A DNA stretch of 64,000 nt from Mesorhizobium sp. (GTDB taxonomy: Bacteria > Pseudomonadota > Alphaproteobacteria > Rhizobiales > Rhizobiaceae), in assembly GCA_004963905.1 (NCBI GenBank), contig SUGL01000021.1:61364-125363 (forward strand). The letters are read 5' to 3'. The position numbers and the translations under genes are program-made. This document shows positions 7,497-15,433 of this stretch, piece by piece. Every line of letters begins with the position of its first letter. Positions within the stretch are counted from its first letter, which is position 1. The notes below the pieces were generated by a model. It was not told where the DNA came from. It searched no databases and worked only from the letters and a program-made list of their open reading frames with translations.

Positions 7497-9050
7497 ATGA
7501 TCGACGAGGCCGCACGCGACCTGAGGCGCGAACGCCGGCGCGGACGCAATGGCGAGGCGGGCAGCGAATCCAGCCGTCGCCCGAACTACCGTTCGCTGAA
7601 GAACCCGTTCCTGCCGCAGCCCGTCTTTTCCGACGACCAGGTCGCCGCGATCCACGGCACGGCGCTGCGCGTGCTGGAGGAGCTTGGCATCAAAGTGCTG
7701 CTGCCGGAGGCGCGCGCCATTCTTGCCAAGGCCGGCGCCCTGGTCGACGAGGACAGCCAGATGGTGAGGATCGGCCGCGACATGGTCCATGCGGCCCTGG
7801 CCTCCGCGCCGCGCTCTATCCCTGCCTATGGCGGCGACCGCTCCCGCGATCTTGCGCTGGAGCTTGGCACGATGACCTTCCTCGCCGGGTCCGGTGCACC
7901 CAACGTCACCGATCTCGAACGCGGCCGCCGGCCGGGCACGCTGGCCGCCTTCGAGGAATTCATGAAGCTGCTGCAGCATTTCGACGTGCTGCATATGCTC
8001 GGTCCCTGCATCGAGCCGCAGGACGTCGACACCCGCTTTCGCCACTATGCCACCGGCCGGGCGCAGCTCACTTTGTCAGACAAGCTCCCTTTCGTCTTCG
8101 CGCGCGGCACGCCGCAGGTCGAGGACAGCTTCGAGATGGTCCGTCTGGCGCGCGGTCTCTCGGAGGACGAGTTCCGCAGCGGCGCCTATTGCTACACGGT
8201 CATCAACACCAACTCGCCGCGCCAGCTCGACATCCCGATGGCGCAGGGCATCATCGACTTCGCCAAGGCCGGCCAGGTTTCGATCATCACGCCCTTCTGC
8301 CTGGCCGGCGCCATGGCGCCGATCACGGTCGCCGGCGCGCTGACGCTGCAGCACGCGGAGGCGTTGGCCGGATTGACGCTGGCGCAAATCGTGCGTCCCG
8401 GCGCGCCGGTGGTCTATGGCTCCTTTTCCTCCAATGTCGACATGAAGTCGGGCGCGCCGGCCTTCGGCACGCCGGAGCACATCAAGGCGACCTTGGGCGC
8501 CGGCCAGTTGGCACGCTTCACCGGCCTGCCCTGGCGCTCGGGCGGCGGCAGCGCCGCCAACATCTCCGACGCGCAGGCGGCGCATGAGACGCAATTCGCG
8601 CTGTGGGGCTCGGTGCTGGCCGGCGCCACCGTCTGCATCCATGCCGCCGGCTGGCTCGAGGGCGGCCTGAGCGTCTCCTTCGAGAAGCTGATCACCGACA
8701 TCGAGGCCTTGCAGACGATCGCTGAGCTTTGCGCGAAGACGCCGGGCGATGCCGACGCCATCGGTTTCGATGCCATCGCTGAAGTGCTGCCCGGCGGTCA
8801 TTTCTTCTCGGCCGCCCACACCATGACGCGCTACCGCACCGCCTTCTACGAGCCGCTGGTGGCCGACTGGTCGAACTTCGGCAACTGGACGCAATCCGGC
8901 GGCAAGACCGCGACCGAGCGCGCCACCGGCATCTGGAAGCGGATTCTTTCCGATTTCCAGCCGCCGCAATCCGCCGCCGCCACCGCCGGCGTGCTCGACG
9001 AGTTCATCGCGCGGCGGACCGAGGAGGGCGGCGCAGCGCCTGTGTCGTGA
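7497..9050 (+). CDS. Trimethylamine methyltransferase (MttB) superfamily protein, non-pyrrolysine
   Basis: A 517-residue protein started at the ATG at 7497 after a strong TAGGAGGA ribosome-binding site (7483-7490). The body, from RRPNYRSLKNPFLPQP to the C-terminus, has the MttB-family pattern, including an internal GGGSAANISDAQAAHE block and CIHAAGWLEGGL. There is no in-frame amber codon, so it belongs to the large non-pyrrolysine group whose few studied members demethylate glycine betaine or related quaternary amines. Those enzymes pass methyl groups to a corrinoid protein, but no corrinoid-protein gene is seen here. Co-transcription with the preceding FAD/GcvT protein is very likely, suggesting a joint demethylation pathway. 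Confidence 0.88.
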   Translation: MIDEAARDLRRERRRGRNGEAGSESSRRPNYRSLKNPFLPQPVFSDDQVAAIHGTALRVLEELGIKVLLPEARAILAKAGALVDEDSQMVRIGRDMVHAALASAPRSIPAYGGDRSRDLALELGTMTFLAGSGAPNVTDLERGRRPGTLAAFEEFMKLLQHFDVLHMLGPCIEPQDVDTRFRHYATGRAQLTLSDKLPFVFARGTPQVEDSFEMVRLARGLSEDEFRSGAYCYTVINTNSPRQLDIPMAQGIIDFAKAGQVSIITPFCLAGAMAPITVAGALTLQHAEALAGLTLAQIVRPGAPVVYGSFSSNVDMKSGAPAFGTPEHIKATLGAGQLARFTGLPWRSGGGSAANISDAQAAHETQFALWGSVLAGATVCIHAAGWLEGGLSVSFEKLITDIEALQTIAELCAKTPGDADAIGFDAIAEVLPGGHFFSAAHTMTRYRTAFYEPLVADWSNFGNWTQSGGKTATERATGIWKRILSDFQPPQSAAATAGVLDEFIARRTEEGGAAPVS

Positions 9051-9053
9051 GCA

Positions 9054-9686
9054 TCAAGGCAGCAGGGCAACCGCCTTACGCGAATATGTGGTGTCGCCGA
9101 CCTGGGCAAGCATGAAAGCCGCCACGTCGGCGCGCGCCACCGTCGGCAGCAGCGATTTGGCCCGAATGCCATTGCCGTGGCGGAACGCGCCAGTTGCGGG
9201 GCCGTTGCCGAGCCTTGGCGGTCGCACGATCGTCCAGTCGAGGCCGGACTGCGCGATGAGCTTTTCCTTCGCTTCGTGATCCGCCACTTCATGGCGCAGC
9301 ACGAGCGGCGCGACGATGCCGCCGAGCAGCGGGCCCAGTTGCCGACGACTGTCGCGGACGCCAAGGAAGGACAAGTAGACGAGCCGGCGCGGCCCGCTCC
9401 GCTGCATCGTCTCGACGATGAAGCCGATGCCGGCAATCACCGCGCCGTCGTGCTTCAGCGGCACGCCGACGCCGAGGCAGCTCAGCACCGCGTCGTGACC
9501 GGCCATCGCGCCCTCCACCGCCTTGCGGTCGGCGACGTCTCCGACGATCACGCTCAGATGCTCGTGGCTGACGGCGAGCTTACCGGGCGTGCGGACGAAG
9601 GCGCTCACCAGATGACCTTCCGCCAGCGCCGCCGAGACGAGGGCTCGGCCCGTCGCGCCCGAGGCGCCAAAGATCAGCAATCTCAT
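9054..9686 (-). CDS. NAD(P)-binding NmrA-like / atypical SDR protein
   Basis: A 210-residue Rossmann protein that opens with MRLLIFGASGATGRALVSAA, the GxxGxxG nucleotide-binding motif of atypical short-chain dehydrogenases. Further family signs are VGDVADRKAVEGAM, LVYLSFLGV and the DWTIVRPPRLGNGP segment. It lacks a clear YxxxK pair, as is usual for NmrA/SDR_a5-type proteins, which may be sensors or reductases. The gene starts 20 bases after the stop of the methyltransferase gene on the same strand, so the two are probably an operon. Its stop almost meets that of the convergent MttB-like gene. Function beyond dinucleotide binding is not clear. Confidence 0.85.
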   Translation of the reverse strand: MRLLIFGASGATGRALVSAALAEGHLVSAFVRTPGKLAVSHEHLSVIVGDVADRKAVEGAMAGHDAVLSCLGVGVPLKHDGAVIAGIGFIVETMQRSGPRRLVYLSFLGVRDSRRQLGPLLGGIVAPLVLRHEVADHEAKEKLIAQSGLDWTIVRPPRLGNGPATGAFRHGNGIRAKSLLPTVARADVAAFMLAQVGDTTYSRKAVALLP

Positions 9687-9706
9687 CGCCAGCCTCCCGG
9701 TTATCG

Positions 9707-10600
9707 TCAGCTAGGCTTGCGCCCGGCGACAAAAGCGACCGGTGCTCCAGCGGGGCCGAACAGCAGCCTTGTATCGGCATAGCCGCATTCCTCGACCAGC
9801 GCCTGTGCCGCGCCTTTCTCGAAAACGGTGCCGCCCCACATAGTGGTGCGAAAATCGGCCAGCGCCTCTCCCAGCGCATCCAGCCCGGGGCTGACCATCG
9901 CCAGCAGCAGCCAGCCGCCGGGTTTCAAGGCCGCCAGACAGCGCGGGACGATCGCCCTGACATGCGCTTCCGGAATGAAGGCGCTGGGCACGAAAGCGAG
10001 GTCGAACATTTCTTCGAGGCCGATCTCTTGGCCGAAACCGATGCGCAGTGCAATGCAGTCCGCGAACCCGGCCGCCCTGACATTGGCATGCGCCTGGGCG
10101 ATGGCGTCGGGCGCCGGATCGATGCCGACTGCCTTGAGTTCCGGCCACTCCCGCAACATCGAGATCGACAGCGCGCCGACACCGACGCCGATATCGAGAA
10201 AGGCGGCGCTCGGCGTCTCGAGCCGCTCCTGCAGGCCGGCAAGCTGCGGCGCGATCGACCGCTTGAGCAGCGCCGGGAAGCCGGTGGAAACGTCGCCGAG
10301 CGCCTGCCGCAGGTGCGCGTCCATGGTTTCGGTGCTGGCGGAAGGCGCTGACAGCAGCTTGCTCCCCGACAGGAGTTCGACCTTGATGCTTGCCAGTACG
10401 GGCAAAAGCTCGGCGGCGCTGGCGCCGCCAACCATGTCGGATATGCCGAGGCTGCCGAGCACGGCTTCGATGCGGCGGGCGGCTTCGTCCTCCAGCGCCG
10501 TGCCATAGAGCCGGGCCTCCAGCGCAAGGCCGAGCGCTGCCAGCGCGTTTGCCGATGCCGCGTGCCGCGCCACCACCGCCCGCAGGCTTTGCATGTCCAT
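9707..10600 (-). CDS. Class I SAM-dependent methyltransferase
   Basis: A 297-residue protein started at the ATG at 10600, which follows GGGAGC; the longer open frame to 10705 adds no domain. The first 135 residues are helical and Ala/Leu-rich, like the dimerisation domain of O-methyltransferases. The SAM-binding core follows: motif I is FLDIGVGVGALSIS, motif II is AVGIDPAPDA, and LKPGGWLLLAMV is the usual post-core strand. The substrate cannot be told. It is divergent from a LysR regulator and likely co-transcribed with the NmrA-like gene downstream. Confidence 0.87.
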   Translation of the reverse strand: MDMQSLRAVVARHAASANALAALGLALEARLYGTALEDEAARRIEAVLGSLGISDMVGGASAAELLPVLASIKVELLSGSKLLSAPSASTETMDAHLRQALGDVSTGFPALLKRSIAPQLAGLQERLETPSAAFLDIGVGVGALSISMLREWPELKAVGIDPAPDAIAQAHANVRAAGFADCIALRIGFGQEIGLEEMFDLAFVPSAFIPEAHVRAIVPRCLAALKPGGWLLLAMVSPGLDALGEALADFRTTMWGGTVFEKGAAQALVEECGYADTRLLFGPAGAPVAFVAGRKPS

Positions 10601-10613
10601 GGCTTTGCTCCCA

Positions 10614-10717
10614 GATTGCGGATCGTGTCTGATTGCGGATCGTGCCGGAGTCTCGCGCGGGCGGCCCGGTCCGGCCATTGCCGATTTTCGCGCAAGCCTG
10701 TGCAAATCCGCACAGGC
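10614..10717. promoter_or_regulatory. Candidate LysR operator and direct repeats in divergent region
   Basis: The 151-base gap between the methyltransferase and LysR genes holds a perfect 8-bp dyad GCCTGTGC-aaatcc-GCACAGGC at 10696-10717, about 34 bases before the LysR start. It also holds a 14-bp direct repeat GATTGCGGATCGTG at 10614-10627 and 10631-10644 (period 17), close to the methyltransferase start. The dyad is a good candidate binding site for the adjacent LysR protein, although the spacing is not an exact T-N11-A box. Confidence 0.55.
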
Positions 10718-10751
10718 ATCCGGCGCCGAGTTGATCTAGAATGCGCCGGCG

Positions 10752-11693
10752 ATGACAATCGGCGAGCCGGACTGGAACGATCTGCGCTATTTTCTCGCCG
10801 CCGCGCGGGCAGGAACGCTGTCCGGCGCGGCGCGCGCCTTGGGCGTGCGTCACACCACGATCAGCCGGCGCCTGGCGGCGCTCGAAGCCGCGCTCGGGGC
10901 CTCGCTGGTCCTGCGCGGGCCACAGGGCCTCGAGGTGACGCCGCTCGGCCTGAGATTGCTGCCGCTCGGCGAGGATCTGGAACGCGCCGTCGAGGCGATG
11001 ACCGCGCTGGTCCGGTCGGGCATGCGCCGCGTCAGGCTCGCGTTGCCGACCGGGTTCAGCCCCTTCTTTGCCGAGCGCATGGCGGCTTTCCGCAAGGCCT
11101 GTCCCGACATCGGCCTCGAATTGACCAGCGGCAGCCGCCCCGTCGATCTCCAGCATGGCGAGGCCGACCTTGCGGTCAGGATTGGGCCTGTGGCCGATGA
11201 AACGCTGGTCGCGCGCAGGCTTTGCGACTCGGGCTGGTCGCTCTACGCATCCCGCGCCTATTTGGATCGTCATCCGATGCCGATCGATCCGCGTCGGCTC
11301 ACCGGGCACGAAATCATCGGCTTTCACGAGAACCTCGTCGGCGTGCCCGGTGCCCGCTGGGTCGAAGCCTATGGCAATGGCGCGACGATCGTGTTTCGCG
11401 TTGCGGAAATGACCGAGATGCTGGGGGCGGCGCTGGGTGGCGCCGGGCTGGCCGTGATGCCCTGCATGCTGGCGGAACCGGAGCCGCGAATGGTGCGGCT
11501 CACACCTGAAATTCTCGGCAGCCACCCGGTTTCGCTTGTCTATCGCCGCGACATCGGTGATGAAGCGCCGGTACGCGCCGTGATCCGTTTCGTGACTGCC
11601 GTGATCAAGGACCATGCGGCGATGATCGGCGGTGAGCCGCGCCGACTCCCCGAAAGCGGTCGCGGATCAGGCGCCGTTGATCTGGCGAAGTGA
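10752..11693 (+). CDS. LysR family transcriptional regulator
   Basis: A 313-residue LysR-type regulator. The winged helix at residues 9-68 reads WNDLRYFLAAARAGTLSGAA followed by TTISRRLAALEAALGASLVLR. The substrate-binding domain follows, with HGEADLAVRIGPVADETLVAR. The pattern with HTTISRR and a short C-terminal effector domain resembles regulators of the single-domain-like LysR group near GcvA/PecT types. It is divergent from the methyltransferase/NmrA-like pair and probably controls them. An unusual tail of about 20 residues (GGEPRRLPESGRGSG...) extends past the end of the family domain. Confidence 0.9.
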   Translation: MTIGEPDWNDLRYFLAAARAGTLSGAARALGVRHTTISRRLAALEAALGASLVLRGPQGLEVTPLGLRLLPLGEDLERAVEAMTALVRSGMRRVRLALPTGFSPFFAERMAAFRKACPDIGLELTSGSRPVDLQHGEADLAVRIGPVADETLVARRLCDSGWSLYASRAYLDRHPMPIDPRRLTGHEIIGFHENLVGVPGARWVEAYGNGATIVFRVAEMTEMLGAALGGAGLAVMPCMLAEPEPRMVRLTPEILGSHPVSLVYRRDIGDEAPVRAVIRFVTAVIKDHAAMIGGEPRRLPESGRGSGAVDLAK

Positions 11694-11762
11694 GGGCAAC
11701 GCGGTTACGGTGCGCGCGAAACTGCCGGCGTTCAGGGCTTATCAGGCGAACGGAGACGATAG

Positions 11763-12170
11763 ATGACGGCGCCTGGCGATTTGATGCAGGCCTTGTTCCT
11801 GCGGCTGAAGACCGACGCGTCGCTGTCGGCGCTGCTCGGCGGCGCCGGCCTGCTCGAGCGCGCCAACGACAAGGCCGCTTTTCCCAACGTGACCTACGGC
11901 CGCACAAGCGCCTTCGACCTCGAAACCGGCGCCGACAACGACAATGATCAGCTCATCACGCTGCACGTCTGGTCGAAGGCTCAAGGGGAGGCCGAGGTTC
12001 GTCTCATCATGGACAGCATCAGGGCACGCCTCGACGGTGCGGCGCTCTCCATCGGCCCGCGCGGCCAGACCCGTCTGTCGCTGGAATTCGCCGAGGCGCG
12101 CTATGACGAGGACCTTGCGGTCCATCATGGGCTGCTGCGCTTTCGCGCGCTGACTCAGGAGAGTGCCTGA
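11763..12170 (+). CDS. DUF3168 phage/gene-transfer-agent tail-type protein (orphan)
   Basis: A 135-residue protein that begins MTAPGDLMQALFLRLKTDAS and contains AAFPNVTYGRTSAFDLETG, DQLITLHVWSKAQGEAEV and RLSLEFAEARYDEDLAVHHG. This is the DUF3168 pattern found in tail-completion proteins of siphophages and of the alphaproteobacterial gene transfer agent. No capsid, portal, terminase or other tail genes are near, so it stands alone. It may be a relic of a phage or GTA cluster, or a domesticated gene. It lies 69 bases after the LysR gene, with CGGAGACG as a possible ribosome-binding site. Confidence 0.8.
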   Translation: MTAPGDLMQALFLRLKTDASLSALLGGAGLLERANDKAAFPNVTYGRTSAFDLETGADNDNDQLITLHVWSKAQGEAEVRLIMDSIRARLDGAALSIGPRGQTRLSLEFAEARYDEDLAVHHGLLRFRALTQESA

Positions 12171-12185
12171 GGCGCCAATCAAACC

Positions 12186-12572
12186 CTAAAGCTGGGCCTG
12201 GATGGCGGCCTTGTCGATGACCGACCAGACCTCGCGAATCCGCCCGTCCTGGAATTCATAGAAGACGTTCTCGGCGAAGGAGACGCGCTTGCCGTTCACC
12301 GGCAGGCCGAACAGCACGCCCTTGGGCCTGCAGTCGAAATGCAGGCGGGCCGCCACGCGCGGCGGCTCCGATACCAGAAGCTCGATGTTGAAACGCAGAT
12401 CGGGAATGGACTCGAAATCGCCTTCCAGCATGCGGCGATAGCCCGAAAGCCCGATCGTCTCGCCGTTATATTGCACCTCTTCGCCGACGAAGCGGCCGAG
12501 ATTGTCCCAATCCTGCTCGTTAAGGCAGGCGATGTAGCCCTTGTAACGATCGGCAAGGTCCTCGCTCGTCAT
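12186..12572 (-). CDS. SnoaL-like / ester cyclase family protein
   Basis: A 128-residue NTF2-fold protein. The sequence TSEDLADRYKGYIACLNEQD, the RRMLEGDFESIPDLRFNIE block and the end FYEFQDGRIREVWSVIDKAA are typical of SnoaL-like polyketide cyclase and ester cyclase proteins in bacterial genomes. These small alpha+beta barrel proteins bind hydrophobic ligands, and many have no proven reaction. It is a single gene, convergent with the DUF3168 gene (15 bases between stops). The true substrate cannot be told. Confidence 0.82.
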   Translation of the reverse strand: MTSEDLADRYKGYIACLNEQDWDNLGRFVGEEVQYNGETIGLSGYRRMLEGDFESIPDLRFNIELLVSEPPRVAARLHFDCRPKGVLFGLPVNGKRVSFAENVFYEFQDGRIREVWSVIDKAAIQAQL

Positions 12573-12763
12573 GGCATTCTCCCATGGTCGTCCAGCTTCG
12601 GGTCATCAAGCTGTTCGGCGCTAACTAGAGCACAATCGCTCGTGCGAAAACCGTAGCCGCGCCGGTGATTTTCCGGCTATGAATTTCGAAGTCCGGCTTG
12701 ATGGGGGCTCGGGCAGTTGGATGTCTCGCGGTCAGGGGGCATGGCGGGCATGGATTTTCGGCC

Positions 12764-12786
12764 GTTCACCGTTCATTTCACGTTCA
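12764..12786 (+). promoter_or_regulatory. Triple GTTCA direct repeats upstream of the feu region
   Basis: Three GTTCA words occur at 12764-12768, 12771-12775 and 12782-12786, within 50 bases of the start of the small secreted protein gene. Closely spaced direct repeats are the usual target type for OmpR-family regulators such as FeuP, encoded just downstream. Autoregulation is inferred. The rest of the 240-base gap (12573-12811) shows nothing else clear. Confidence 0.35.
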
Positions 12787-12811
12787 GCACACATGCGTTA
12801 GAACCGTGATC

Positions 12812-13111
12812 ATGAAAACCTTCCGCTCCCATATCCGCACCGCGGCGCTGACGCTTGCCGCAGCCGGCCTTTTTGTGTCGCAGGCGACGGCCATGCCGGT
12901 CGTCGAACCGTCGGTCGAGCAGCCGGTCGTGCTTGCTGCAGGTGACTGCTACGCGATCGGCCAGCAGGTCGCCGCGCAGAATGGCGGCACGCTCGCCAAG
13001 GCCTCGCCGTCGACGCGCGGCGGCCAGCAGGTCTGCGTCATCGTCGTGCTGGTTCCCGGCAAGGAGGGCCAGCGCCCGCGCCGTTCCGAGATCGTGGTGC
13101 CGCTCAACTGA
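12812..13111 (+). CDS. Small secreted protein upstream of feuP (FeuN-like by position)
   Basis: A 99-residue protein with a classical signal peptide (MKTFRSHIRTAALTLAAAGL... ending near ATA-MP). The mature part of about 70 residues has two Cys (CYAIGQQVAAQNGGTL and QQVCVIVVLVPG), which could form a disulfide, and it ends with RRSEIVVPLN. It lies 81 bases upstream of feuP on the same strand. In Sinorhizobium meliloti a small periplasmic protein, FeuN, restrains the FeuQ kinase and is encoded with feuPQ. This gene fits that role by place, size and export, but I cannot confirm homology. Start at the ATG at 12812; longer frames add no signal peptide. Confidence 0.8.
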   Translation: MKTFRSHIRTAALTLAAAGLFVSQATAMPVVEPSVEQPVVLAAGDCYAIGQQVAAQNGGTLAKASPSTRGGQQVCVIVVLVPGKEGQRPRRSEIVVPLN

Positions 13112-13192
13112 GGCCCCATCCCTTTAACAGGCTTAAGTTTCCCTGGCCGGCGGAATCGGCCTATATCTCTCCCCATCAACAGGCTTCAACCC

Positions 13193-13858
13193 ATGCGCGT
13201 GCTCGTCGTCGAGGATGACAAGGATCTGAATCGCCAGCTGGCGGACGCGCTGGTCGATGCCGGCTATGTCGTCGACCGCGCCTATGATGGCGAGGAGGGG
13301 CATTTCCTCGGCGACACCGAGCCTTACGACGCCGTCGTCCTCGACATCGGCCTGCCTCAGATGGACGGCATCAGCGTCATCGAGCGCTGGCGCCGTGGCG
13401 GGCGCAAGATGCCGGTGCTGATCCTGACCGCGCGCGACCGCTGGAGCGACAAGGTGGCCGGCATCGACGCCGGCGCCGACGACTATGTCACCAAGCCGTT
13501 CCACATCGAGGAGGTGCTGGCCAGGGTGAGGGCGCTGATCCGCCGCGCCGCCGGCCATGCCTCGTCCGAGCTTACTTGCGGGCCGCTCAGGCTCGACACC
13601 AAGGCCTCCAAGGCCGATGTCAACGGCGTGCCGCTGAAGCTCACCTCGCATGAGTTCCGTTTGCTTGCCTATCTGATGCACCATATGGGCGAGGTGGTGT
13701 CGCGCACCGAGCTGGTCGAGCACCTCTACGACCAGGATTTCGACCGCGATTCCAACACGATCGAGGTGTTTGTCGGGCGGCTTCGCAAGAAGATGGGCAT
13801 CGACATGATCGAAACCGTGCGTGGCATGGGCTATCGCATGCGGGAGCCGGAGGCGTGA
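13193..13858 (+). CDS. feuP: FeuP, OmpR-family response regulator
   Basis: A 221-residue two-component response regulator. The receiver domain shows the acidic pair EDD at residues 7-9, the phospho-acceptor Asp51 in VVLDIGLPQMDG, and Lys in VTKPFHIEEVLARVRALIRR. A C-terminal winged helix (LTSHEFRLLAYLMHHMGEVV, ...NTIEVFVGRLRKKMG) binds DNA. The phrase RWSDKVAGIDAGADDYVTKP and the pairing with the next gene identify it as FeuP, known in rhizobia for osmoadaptation, control of cyclic glucan export (ndvA) and symbiosis. The stop is followed after 22 bases by the feuQ start, so they are one operon. Confidence 0.9.
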   Translation: MRVLVVEDDKDLNRQLADALVDAGYVVDRAYDGEEGHFLGDTEPYDAVVLDIGLPQMDGISVIERWRRGGRKMPVLILTARDRWSDKVAGIDAGADDYVTKPFHIEEVLARVRALIRRAAGHASSELTCGPLRLDTKASKADVNGVPLKLTSHEFRLLAYLMHHMGEVVSRTELVEHLYDQDFDRDSNTIEVFVGRLRKKMGIDMIETVRGMGYRMREPEA

Positions 13859-13880
13859 CGCGGAACCGCTGAAGCCGACG

Positions 13881-15269
13881 ATGAGAACGTGGCTTTCAAG
13901 GCTGCGGCTCTGGCCGCGCTCGCTGACCTTCCGCGTCATCGCCTTTTCGACGGTCTGGGCGATCCTGACGCTTGTCGTCATCTTTACCCTCATCACCACG
14001 CTCTACCGCCAGGCCAGCGAACGCGGCTTCGACAGCCTGCTTTCGGCGCATCTGTTCAACCTGATCGGCTCGGTCGGCATTTCCGACAATGGCGCGCTCA
14101 CCGGCTCGCCCGACTTGGGCGACCTGCGTTTCTCCGAGCCGAATTCCGGCTGGTACTGGTCGGTGGAGCCGGCGTCCGAAGGCGTTCACGGCGAAATCCA
14201 TTCTTCGTCCATGACGACCTCCATCCTGTCGCCGAGCGTCGCCGAAGTTCCCTTCAACGCCAACTTCCAACGCAGCTATTCGACCGAAGGCATCAAGGGC
14301 GAGGAACTGGAGGTCTTCGAGAGCGAGTTCGTGCTCGATGCCAAGAACCGCGCCGCGCGCTTTCGCGTCATGGGCAATCACAGCGAGCTGGAACAGGAGA
14401 TCGCCAGCTTCCAGCGCCGCCTGCTCACCTACCTGTCGCTGTTCGGCGTCGGCATGATCGCCATCAACGCCATCGCCATTCTGCTTGGCCTGCAGCCCTT
14501 GCGCCGCGTGCGCAATGCGCTCGCCATGGTGCGCGAGGGCACGGCGCAGCGACTCGACGGCCGTTTCCCCGCCGAGATCGAGCCCCTGGCCAGCGAGACC
14601 AATGCGCTGATCGAGAACAACAAGCGCATTGTCGAGCGCTCCCGAACCCAGGTCGGCAACCTCGCCCATTCGCTGAAGACGCCGCTTGCCGTGCTGATCA
14701 ACGAGGGCCGCGCGCTCGGCGGCGCCAAGGGCCAGCTCATCGCCGAGCAGGCCGCCTCGATGCAGAAGCAGGTGGATCATTATCTGCAGCGCGCCCGCGT
14801 CGCCGCCCAGCGCGACAGCGTGGTCTTCCGCACGCCGGTGGCGCCGCTGATCGAGCGCGTGGTGCGCGTGCTTCGGAAGCTCAACCCGCGGACGAAGCTT
14901 TCGCTGTCGCCGCCGCCGGCCGAGATCGTCTTTGCCGGCGAGCGCGAGGATCTGGAGGAATTGCTGGGCAATCTGCTCGACAATGCCATGAAATGGGCAA
15001 AAAGCGCCGTCGCCGTCTCTGTCGCCGCAGTTCCGGGAAGCGCCAACCTGTTTGAAATCGTTATAGAGGATGACGGCCCCGGCATTCCCGAGGACAGCGC
15101 GCGGGAAGTGTTGAAACGTGGCAAGAGGTTGGACGAGACGAAGCCGGGAACGGGGCTGGGATTGGCCATTGTCGCCGACCTCGTCAACGAGTATGGAGGC
15201 GCCCTGGCGCTGGAACGGTCCGGCATGGGCGGCGTGAGGGCGGTGGTGAGATTGCGGAGCCTTCAATAA
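13881..15269 (+). CDS. feuQ: FeuQ, sensor histidine kinase
   Basis: A 462-residue membrane kinase from the ATG at 13881. The N-terminal membrane segment is FRVIAFSTVWAILTLVVIFT, then a periplasmic domain of about 140 residues (SGWYWSVEPASEGVHGEI...), then a second membrane segment LLTYLSLFGVGMIAINAIAI. After a HAMP-like linker the phospho-acceptor is His263 in GNLAHSLKTPLAVLINE. The ATPase domain has the N box LLGNLLDNAMKWAK, the G1 box DDGPGIPED and the G2 box GTGLGLAIVADLV. It is the partner of FeuP. In S. meliloti this pair is tuned by the small periplasmic protein FeuN. Confidence 0.9.
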   Translation: MRTWLSRLRLWPRSLTFRVIAFSTVWAILTLVVIFTLITTLYRQASERGFDSLLSAHLFNLIGSVGISDNGALTGSPDLGDLRFSEPNSGWYWSVEPASEGVHGEIHSSSMTTSILSPSVAEVPFNANFQRSYSTEGIKGEELEVFESEFVLDAKNRAARFRVMGNHSELEQEIASFQRRLLTYLSLFGVGMIAINAIAILLGLQPLRRVRNALAMVREGTAQRLDGRFPAEIEPLASETNALIENNKRIVERSRTQVGNLAHSLKTPLAVLINEGRALGGAKGQLIAEQAASMQKQVDHYLQRARVAAQRDSVVFRTPVAPLIERVVRVLRKLNPRTKLSLSPPPAEIVFAGEREDLEELLGNLLDNAMKWAKSAVAVSVAAVPGSANLFEIVIEDDGPGIPEDSAREVLKRGKRLDETKPGTGLGLAIVADLVNEYGGALALERSGMGGVRAVVRLRSLQ

Positions 15270-15433
15270 TGTTTTTTATCGATTTGCGTGCGGCCGGCTG
15301 CGGCCAAATTTCCGACAAATATCAACACTATGGGCTTGCCATCCTCCCCGATGGCGCGGCTCCCAGTTCTTCTCGTCCAAAAAGTGCATCTCGTTCAAGA
15401 AGTCCATCCCGCTCCAAAGAACCGGTTGCTGGC

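Noticed and set aside
7497-9050. Pyrrolysine-containing trimethylamine methyltransferase
   Set aside because: The frame has no internal amber codon and no pyl genes are present; it is a non-pyrrolysine member.
11763-12170. Reading the DUF3168 gene as part of a prophage or gene-transfer-agent island
   Set aside because: No portal, capsid, terminase, integrase or attachment-site duplication is present around it.
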